Source of the DNA: Pacificimonas pallii | Lineage (GTDB): Bacteria > Pseudomonadota > Alphaproteobacteria > Sphingomonadales > Sphingomonadaceae | Direction of reading: 5' to 3' | NCBI RefSeq assembly: GCF_019204005.1 | Contig: NZ_JAGSPA010000002.1 | Span: 186,001-250,000 of the forward strand | Length of the DNA: 64,000 bases | In this document: positions 58,314 through 64,000 of the stretch, in pieces | Position numbering within the stretch: position 1 is the stretch's first letter | Layout of the letters: the number at the start of each line of letters is the position of its first letter | Program-made: the position numbers and the translations under genes | Notes under the pieces: model-generated | What the model saw: the letters and a program-made list of their open reading frames with translations, nothing else | Database searches by the model: none | Told to the model about the DNA's origin: nothing

Positions 58314-60236
58314 ATGCGGAAATTTGCGGTCGCACTGGCGCTTGGAACGGCACTTGCAACGACGCCGACCCTTGCATTCACTCATCATGAAAGCAGCGAA
58401 GCGACGGAGGCCGAATTGCCACGCTATTCCGCGCAGGCCTTTTTCGACACGACGAGCTTCCAGCTGGCGAGTTCTGGCGGAATGGCGTTCTCTCCCGATG
58501 GCAGCCACGTGATGATCGGCAGCGATCAGACAGGCATTTTCAACGCTTACGCGCTGCCCATCGCGGGCGGCGCCCCGGTGGCGCTCACGGCTTCAACGGT
58601 CGATTCCATCTCACCGGTCAGCATGTTTGCCGAGGGCGACCGCCTGCTGTTCAGCCGTGACAATGGCGGCGATGAGCTGGACCATATTTTCGTGCGAGAG
58701 GCGGATGGAACCGAGCGCGACCTGACCCCCGGCGAAAATGTGAAGGCGCGGTTTGTCGGGTGGAGCGTTGATAAATCGACTTTCTATATCTCGACGAACG
58801 AGCGCGATCCGGGCAGTTTTGACCTCTATGCCTATGACGCCGCCGACTATTCCCGTGAGCTTATCTTCGAAAATGACGGATATGGCATAAGCGCGTTCAG
58901 TCCGGATGGCCGTTACGTCGCGCTCAACAAGCCGCGTACGGCCGATGACGGCGATATTTATCTCGCCGACCTGATCGCTGGAGGCGAACCGAAGCTGATC
59001 ACTCCGCACGACGGGAATATCGCCTATGGCGGCTATACCTTCACCCCCGACAGCAGGGCACTGATTTATGCGACCAACGAAGCGGGCGAGTTCAGTCAGG
59101 CATGGCGGCATGACATCGCGACTGGCGAGAAAACGCCGTTGATCCAGCCGGATTGGGATGTCAGCTACGTCGCCTATTCGCCGTCGGGTCGGTACCGGGT
59201 GCATTCCGTCAATGAAGACGCGGTGGGCGTACTCCATATTCTCGACACCCAATCTGGCGAGGAGGTCGAACTGACCGGCGTGCCGGAGGGGCAGGCGGGA
59301 CAGGTCCGTTTCAATGCGGATGAAAGCATGATCGCGTTCAGCGTCCAGTCGGATGTTTCACCCACGGATATTTACGTGGCCGACCTGGCCACCGGCGCTT
59401 CAAGGCGTCTGACGACAGCGCTCAACCCCGACATTGACGGCGATCAGCTTGTGGACGGTGAAGTGGTTCGCTTCGCCAGCTATGACGGTCTGGAGATTCC
59501 GGGCGTGCTCTACCGCCCGAGGGAAGCGAACGCGGAAAATCCCGTGCCTGCCATCGTGTTTGTCCATGGCGGCCCGGGCGGACAGAGCACCAAGGGGTAT
59601 CGCGCCCACGTCCAGCATCTGGTGAACAATGGCTACGCCGTCTATGCGATCAACAATCGCGGCTCGTCAGGATATGGCAAGACGTTCTTTAGCATGGACA
59701 ATAAGAAGCACGGCGATGTCGATTTGCGTGACGTTACGGCGTCGGCGGAATGGCTGAAGGGGCTGGACTGGATCGCCGACGACCGCATTGCGATCATGGG
59801 CGGCTCCTATGGCGGCTATATTACGGCGGCCGCTCTCGCATTTCATCCGCAGGTTTTCGATGCCGGCATCAATATCTTCGGCGTGACCAACTGGGTTCGG
59901 ACACTCGAATCGATCCCGCCATGGTGGGAATCGTTCAAGGAATCGCTCTTTGACGAGATGGGTGATCCCGCCACGGACGGGGAGCGCCATCGCGCGATCT
60001 CTCCGCTGTTCCATGCCGGCAACATCGTCAAGCCGCTGCTGGTTGTGCAGGGCGCAAACGATCCGCGCGTATTGCAGGTGGAAAGCGACGAGCTTGTCGA
60101 GGCGGTGCGCGCCAATGGCGTGCCCGTCGAATATGTCCTGTTTCCGGATGAAGGGCATGGTTTTTCAAAGAAGGTCAACCGCATCGCCGCTTCGGAAGCC
60201 TATCTGAAGTTCCTGGATGAACATATCGGGCGTTAA
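58314..60236 (+). CDS. S9 family peptidase (acylaminoacyl/dipeptidyl peptidase-like), secreted
   Basis: This 640-residue protein has a signal peptide (ending near PTLAF), a beta-propeller (about residues 45-370, with repeated SPDGRYVAL and FTPDSRALI blades) and a C-terminal alpha/beta-hydrolase domain. The triad is Ser in MGGSYGGY, Asp in GANDPRV and His in DEGHGF. It cleaves short peptides in the periplasm. It is preceded by a palindromic AAGATAATCTT and AAGGA ribosome site. Confidence 0.94.
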   Translation: MRKFAVALALGTALATTPTLAFTHHESSEATEAELPRYSAQAFFDTTSFQLASSGGMAFSPDGSHVMIGSDQTGIFNAYALPIAGGAPVALTASTVDSISPVSMFAEGDRLLFSRDNGGDELDHIFVREADGTERDLTPGENVKARFVGWSVDKSTFYISTNERDPGSFDLYAYDAADYSRELIFENDGYGISAFSPDGRYVALNKPRTADDGDIYLADLIAGGEPKLITPHDGNIAYGGYTFTPDSRALIYATNEAGEFSQAWRHDIATGEKTPLIQPDWDVSYVAYSPSGRYRVHSVNEDAVGVLHILDTQSGEEVELTGVPEGQAGQVRFNADESMIAFSVQSDVSPTDIYVADLATGASRRLTTALNPDIDGDQLVDGEVVRFASYDGLEIPGVLYRPREANAENPVPAIVFVHGGPGGQSTKGYRAHVQHLVNNGYAVYAINNRGSSGYGKTFFSMDNKKHGDVDLRDVTASAEWLKGLDWIADDRIAIMGGSYGGYITAAALAFHPQVFDAGINIFGVTNWVRTLESIPPWWESFKESLFDEMGDPATDGERHRAISPLFHAGNIVKPLLVVQGANDPRVLQVESDELVEAVRANGVPVEYVLFPDEGHGFSKKVNRIAASEAYLKFLDEHIGR

Positions 60237-60303
60237 TGCCTGAACGATTTGCGGGCCGGGGGCGTTGCCGAACGGCATTCCGGCCTGTAGGTCGCTCGCT
60301 TTA

Positions 60304-61293
60304 ATGACAGCGCAAACGAAATCCGCGACGCCCGTGCCTGACGGAGCGCATCCATTCCCGCACGATCACCTCCTTGGTATAGAAGGCATGCAACCGTGGG
60401 AGATTGGCTTCCTGCTGGATGAGGCGGAATATTGGGTCACACACCGCCAGCGCGGAAAACAGCTGAAACGCCTGACGCAGATCAACGCGTTCTTTGAAAA
60501 TTCCACGCGGACCCTGGTGTCCTTTGAGATAGCCGGCAAACGGCTTGGCGCCGACGTCGTGTCAATGGCGGTCGCGAATTCGTCGGTGAAGAAGGGAGAA
60601 ACCCTGCTCGACACCGCGCTGACGCTCGATGCCATGCATCCCGATGTTCTGGTGATCCGGCATGAGGCGGCAGGGGCCGTGCAGCTGATCGCGTCAAAAG
60701 TGTCCTGCCCCGTCCTCAACGCAGGCGATGGGCAGCATGAGCATCCGACACAGGCATTGCTCGATGCCCTGACCATCCGCCGCCGCAAGACGCGTCTGGA
60801 GGGTCTGAGAATCGCGATCTGCGGGGATGTGCTGCACAGCCGGGTGGCCCGCTCCAATTTCCATCTGCTGTCCGCCATGGGCGCAGAGGTGCGCGCCGTG
60901 GCCCCGCCGACATTGATGCCGCCCGCCATCGACAGGCTGGGCGTCATTCCGTTCACCAATATGGATGACGGGCTGAAGGGCGCGGATGTGGTCATGATGC
61001 TGCGCCTGCAGCGCGAACGCATGGCGGGAGCCTATTTGCCGTCCGAGCGCGAATATTTTCATTTCTACGGGCTGACGGAGAAACGCCTCGCTGCGGCGGC
61101 GGATGATGTGCTGGTCATGCATCCGGGCCCGATGAACCGCGGTGTCGAGATCGCGACGGAAGTGGCCGACGACATTCAGCGTTCCGCCATCAAGGAACAG
61201 GTCGAAATGGGCGTCGCCGTTCGCATGGCCTGCCTGGACGTGCTGACGCGACAACGGCGCGGTCTGGCATGGAATGGCGAGGGCTGGGCATGA
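60304..61293 (+). CDS. pyrB: Aspartate carbamoyltransferase catalytic subunit
   Basis: This 329-residue enzyme forms carbamoyl-aspartate in pyrimidine synthesis. The carbamoyl-phosphate site is [41 protein letters not shown] and [13 protein letters not shown] are also canonical. The start at ATG 60304 matches the family. Class A/C ATCases lack a regulatory PyrI and associate with a dihydroorotase or its inactive relative. The next gene is such a relative and overlaps by 4 bp. Confidence 0.96.
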   Translation: MTAQTKSATPVPDGAHPFPHDHLLGIEGMQPWEIGFLLDEAEYWVTHRQRGKQLKRLTQINAFFENSTRTLVSFEIAGKRLGADVVSMAVANSSVKKGETLLDTALTLDAMHPDVLVIRHEAAGAVQLIASKVSCPVLNAGDGQHEHPTQALLDALTIRRRKTRLEGLRIAICGDVLHSRVARSNFHLLSAMGAEVRAVAPPTLMPPAIDRLGVIPFTNMDDGLKGADVVMMLRLQRERMAGAYLPSEREYFHFYGLTEKRLAAAADDVLVMHPGPMNRGVEIATEVADDIQRSAIKEQVEMGVAVRMACLDVLTRQRRGLAWNGEGWA

Positions 61294-62522
61294 CCGTTCT
61301 GCATATTAAGGGCGCGCATATCGTCGATCCTGCCAGTGGCCGCGACGAAATTGGCGACATTGTGATCGAGGACCGCAAGATCGCGGCGGTGGGTGCCGTC
61401 CAAGCGCCATCGTCGGCGAAGCGTCTCGACGCTGGCGGCCTCGTTGCGGCACCGGCCTTTATCGACGCCGGCGTCTTTCGCGCGGACGCAGAGGCGTGTC
61501 TGGCGGGCGGGATCACGCGGATTCTGCTGATGCCTGACCAGTCCCCGGCGCTCGACGATCCGGCGCTGATTGAACGCGCCATGCGGATCGGCAAACCGCA
61601 TGTCTGGGTGCATCCGCTGGCGGCCGCGACCCGCTGGCTCGCCGGAACCGAACTGGGCGAGATTGGCCTGATGCAGGCGGCAGGCGCGGCGGGGGTTTCG
61701 ACTGGCCGTCGGCAGATTGCATCCAGCGCGGTCATGCATCGCCTGCTGCGCTACTCGCGGGCATTTGGTATGACCGTGATGTCCCACGCCGAGGATTTGG
61801 AACTCGCCGGCAGCGCGAGTGCGACGGACGGTGAAACCGCGACGCGAATGGGCCTGCCCTCCGCGCCCGCGATTGCCGAGAGCGTTGCCGTGTCGCGCGA
61901 CATCCGCCTTGCGGAGGATACCGGCGCCGCCCTCCACATTCGCACCGTCAGCACGGCAGGGGCTATCGACATTGTTCGCCGCGCGAAATCCCGCGGCGTG
62001 CGCGTGACCTGCGGGACGACGCCCGCGCATCTTTTGCTGAATGATGCGGAGGCGACCGGGTATCGCAGTTTCGCCCGCCTGTCGCCGCCGCTGCGAAGCG
62101 AAGCGGACCGGCTGGCGACCGTTGCTGCGGTACAGGACGGGACCATTGATGTCATCTGTTCCGGCCACGATCCGCGCACACAGGAGGAAAAGCGCCTTCC
62201 TTATGCATATGCGTCGCCAGGCATGGCGGGCCTTGAAACCCTGTTTTCGCTATCATTGATGGCGCTTGGCGAAGAGGCTGGCCTGTCCGCTCTGGTCGCG
62301 CGGCTGTCGGCGGCCCCGGCGCGCATATTCGGCCTGCCCGGTGGCAAGCTCGATGTGGGGGCGCCCGCGGACGTCGCGCTGTTCGATCCGAAACGCGCGT
62401 GGCGCGTCGAGGCAAGCGCGCTGTCCCATGCGGCCGCGAATACCCCCTTCGACCGTCTTCCGGTCCGGGGCAGGGTCGTCACCACCATAAAGGGCGGCGA
62501 AATCGTCTATAATGCCAGCTAA
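61290..62522 (+). CDS. Dihydroorotase-like protein, probably non-catalytic (PyrC'/PyrX type)
   Basis: This 410-residue amidohydrolase-fold protein is full length, but the DxHxH metal motif of class I dihydroorotases reads FIDAGVF (residues 58-63), so both His are lost. The usual DHAPH loop reads GHDPR (about 294), losing the catalytic Asp. Later His residues (MSHAED, ALHIRT) remain. In Pseudomonas an inactive dihydroorotase homologue is needed to assemble the ATCase dodecamer; the 4-bp overlap with pyrB suggests the same structural role. An active PyrC must then be encoded elsewhere. Confidence 0.88.
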   Translation: MTVLHIKGAHIVDPASGRDEIGDIVIEDRKIAAVGAVQAPSSAKRLDAGGLVAAPAFIDAGVFRADAEACLAGGITRILLMPDQSPALDDPALIERAMRIGKPHVWVHPLAAATRWLAGTELGEIGLMQAAGAAGVSTGRRQIASSAVMHRLLRYSRAFGMTVMSHAEDLELAGSASATDGETATRMGLPSAPAIAESVAVSRDIRLAEDTGAALHIRTVSTAGAIDIVRRAKSRGVRVTCGTTPAHLLLNDAEATGYRSFARLSPPLRSEADRLATVAAVQDGTIDVICSGHDPRTQEEKRLPYAYASPGMAGLETLFSLSLMALGEEAGLSALVARLSAAPARIFGLPGGKLDVGAPADVALFDPKRAWRVEASALSHAAANTPFDRLPVRGRVVTTIKGGEIVYNAS

Positions 62523-62537
62523 GGTGGGCGCGCGCGT

Positions 62538-63596
62538 TCAGCTTCGGCCGATGGCCTCTCGCGCCATGCGGTCGGCCATCAGGTTCGTGGCTTCGCCCTC
62601 ACTGTCCGCACGGGCGAGGATTTCGCCGACCCGGTCTTCGATCTTGACGATACGGGCCATGACCGCGTCCGTGTCCCCGTCGCCGAGATATTCGGCCATG
62701 ACGTTGATGATCCCGCCCGCATTCACGACATAGTCGGGCGCGTACAGAATATCGCGCGCCTTCAGCCGCTCGCCATCCTCCGGGCGTTGCAGCTGGTTAT
62801 TCGCCGCGCCCGCAATGATCTGAACGTTCAGGTCGGGAATGGTCGCTTCATTGAGGACGGCGCCCATGGCGCAGGGTGCCAGCACGTCGGCCTCGACCGC
62901 CAGAATTTCTTCTGGCGGGACAACCTGCGCGCGCAGCTCTCCCGCCAGGCGCGCGGCGCGGGCTTCGTCGATGTCGGCCACGGTAAGGCGCGCACCATCG
63001 GCGGCAAGTTTCTGCGCCAGCGCCCGGCCGACACTGCCAAGGCCCTGCACGGCGACGCGAATGCCTTTGAAGCCTTCCCGGCCAAGACGGTGGCGCACGG
63101 CGGCACGCATGCCAAGAAACACGCCTTCCGCTGTCCACGGGCCGGGATTGCCGCCAACCTTTTTCGCGTCGGCATCGCCCGCCACCGGAAGCCCGCTGAC
63201 ATGGCGGGTGCGGCGCGAAATCACGGTCATGTCCTCATCCGTCATGCCGACGTCTTCCGCGGTGACATAGCGCCCGCCAAGACCATTGATCGCGCTTCCC
63301 AAAGCCTCAAGAATCGGCTCTGATTTCGGAAAAGCGTTGCGCTTGATAAGGACCGCCTTGCCGCCGCCAGCTGGCAGGCCGGCCAGTGCGTTCTTGTAAC
63401 TCATGCCGCGCGACAGGCGCAGGGCATCGACGAGCGCCGCTTCACTGTCTGCATATTGGAAATAGCGGCATCCACCGGCGGCGGGGCCCAGATGGGTGGA
63501 ATGGATCGCGATAATGGCGCGCATACCCGTCTTTTCATCATTGAAGATGTGCACTGCCTCGTGATCGTCGAAGGCAGGAAGGTCGAAGACGGACAT
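62538..63596 (-). CDS. Leucine dehydrogenase-type Glu/Leu/Phe/Val dehydrogenase
   Basis: This 352-residue NAD enzyme has the substrate segment HLGPAAGGCRYFQY, the catalytic Lys region MSYKNALAGLPAGGGKAVLI, and the nucleotide-binding VAVQGLGSVGRALA. Length and motifs match leucine/valine dehydrogenases and not hexameric glutamate dehydrogenase. It would deaminate branched-chain amino acids to 2-oxo acids reversibly. ATG 63596 fits the family start. It converges with the dihydroorotase-like gene, and tRNA-His lies just upstream. Confidence 0.92.
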   Translation of the reverse strand: MSVFDLPAFDDHEAVHIFNDEKTGMRAIIAIHSTHLGPAAGGCRYFQYADSEAALVDALRLSRGMSYKNALAGLPAGGGKAVLIKRNAFPKSEPILEALGSAINGLGGRYVTAEDVGMTDEDMTVISRRTRHVSGLPVAGDADAKKVGGNPGPWTAEGVFLGMRAAVRHRLGREGFKGIRVAVQGLGSVGRALAQKLAADGARLTVADIDEARAARLAGELRAQVVPPEEILAVEADVLAPCAMGAVLNEATIPDLNVQIIAGAANNQLQRPEDGERLKARDILYAPDYVVNAGGIINVMAEYLGDGDTDAVMARIVKIEDRVGEILARADSEGEATNLMADRMAREAIGRS

Positions 63597-63617
63597 AAAC
63601 AAGGTCTTTCGATAGGG

Positions 63618-63695
63618 TGGGGCGACCGACGGGTTTTGAACCCGCGACCTCTGGTACCACAAACCAGCGCTCTAACCAGCTGAGCTACGGTCGCC
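63618..63695 (-). tRNA. tRNA-His (GTG)
   Basis: On the minus strand GCGACCG pairs with CGGTCGC. An extra G at position -1 faces C73, the identity mark of tRNA-His, and CCA is encoded. The anticodon stem-loop CTGGT-TTGTGGT-ACCAG gives anticodon GTG (codon CAC). The T arm is GCGGG-TTCAAAA-CCCGT with one mismatch. Confidence 0.93.
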
Positions 63696-64000
63696 ACATA
63701 GGGAGGGGTAAGCCTCCTCCTTTTCCGAAGCAGCGCATCTATGGCGCGTGCGGCAGAGCGTCAAGCGGAGCGGCGCAAAAAGCGGAATGTGCCTGTATAC
63801 GATCATAATCAGATGGCGACATTTTCTAAGCCAGGTATCGCCGCAGCGGCATCTCCCCGATCGGCAGTGCTGCCTGATTTTTGGGCGTGTGCCTGAATCC
63901 TGGGCGGGAACAACAGCGCTGTCCACCTATTGTCTACGTATCTGCCGGTGCGATGCGATTGGCACGTTTCGTGCTAGTTTTTAGGACAGGCATCGCGCGC
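63696..64000. other. Non-coding right end with a possible sigma-54 promoter
   Basis: No credible gene is seen on either strand in these 305 bp: the open frames are short, lack ribosome sites and have unlikely composition. Near the edge, TTGGCACG-TTTC-GTGCT (63959-63975, plus strand) resembles a sigma-54 promoter with correct GG/GC spacing but one mismatch in the -12 box. It would drive a gene outside the window. GCACG-TTT-CGTGC within it is also a small inverted repeat. Confidence 0.4.

Noticed and set aside
63748-63984. 78-codon open frame at the right edge
   Set aside because: It has no ribosome site, an unlikely composition rich in Cys, Arg and Trp, and no family resemblance.

Overview
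This is a moderately GC-rich chromosomal window from an alphaproteobacterium, most likely a member of the Sphingomonadales. Four things suggest this. Methionine synthase is split into two genes behind metF and an ArsR-methyltransferase fusion. A CcrM-type GANTC methyltransferase sits beside rnhB. There are two PEP-CTERM proteins with the PAP variant of the sorting signal. The gene orders gatC-gatA-gatB, ruvX/pyrB/dihydroorotase and nadD-rsfS-rlmH-envC are also consistent. Genus cannot be told from the sequence alone. Almost all of the window is dense core genome; I see no insertion sequence, integrase, CRISPR array or rRNA operon.

Layout. 1-3.6 kb: a TesA-type esterase divergent from an ABC transporter (ATPase and FtsX-like permease). 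3.6-5.1 kb: a small regulatory island with an S24-type repressor facing a small HTH-like protein and an unknown gene, with a GTTC-N7-GTTC (alphaproteobacterial LexA-type) box between them. 5.1-15 kb: MAPEG protein, uvrC, folB and a pteridine-reductase-like SDR, truA-fmt facing recR-def, a small lipoprotein, bpt and a threonine ammonia-lyase. 14.9-19.3 kb: ccrM, rnhB, thiD, glmM and tRNA-Thr; six GANTC sites are packed just upstream of ccrM. 19.4-31.7 kb: acyl-CoA dehydrogenase, tsaC, a YhhQ transporter, an M14 peptidase, the overlapping run relA/spoT-pyrE-pdxJ-acpS-lepB, rpoZ, a pseudouridine synthase and mlaA.

31.8-37.3 kb is a methionine-cycle operon (ArsR-methyltransferase regulator, metF, metH part 1, metH part 2) with 4-bp overlaps at every junction. 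A perfect 16-bp palindrome is wedged between its -35 and -10 elements. 37.4-40.5 kb is the most unfamiliar stretch: a LuxR-type HTH protein with a C-terminal membrane anchor, a coiled-coil protein, a polytopic membrane protein whose ribosome binding site and GTG start are buried in a long hairpin, a RadC/JAB protein that seems to start at CTG, a second RadC-like protein that has lost the metal-binding motif, and a small unknown protein.

40.5-51.6 kb holds a CsgG/HfaB-like secreted protein, tRNA-Ser, PEP-CTERM protein 1, an exonuclease, mgtE, DUF1489, a GIN-domain protein, a TraB/GumN protein, an EnvC-like protein, rlmH-rsfS-nadD, an aspartyl hydroxylase-like protein, a PHA-system protein and PEP-CTERM protein 2. 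The two PEP-CTERM genes lie 9 kb apart but share near-consensus sigma-54 promoters and a conserved 17-bp upstream element, which looks like one co-regulated exosortase-substrate regulon. 51.7-63.7 kb: gatB, a small membrane protein, gatA and gatC, a flavoprotein, a DUF3089 hydrolase, ruvX, an S9 peptidase, pyrB with an apparently inactive dihydroorotase partner, a leucine-dehydrogenase-type enzyme and tRNA-His. The final 305 bp are non-coding.

Several genes use non-ATG starts (GTG, TTG and, by inference, CTG for lepB and radC). The start choices stated in the entries are judgements from Shine-Dalgarno spacing, gene overlap and family alignment as read by eye.
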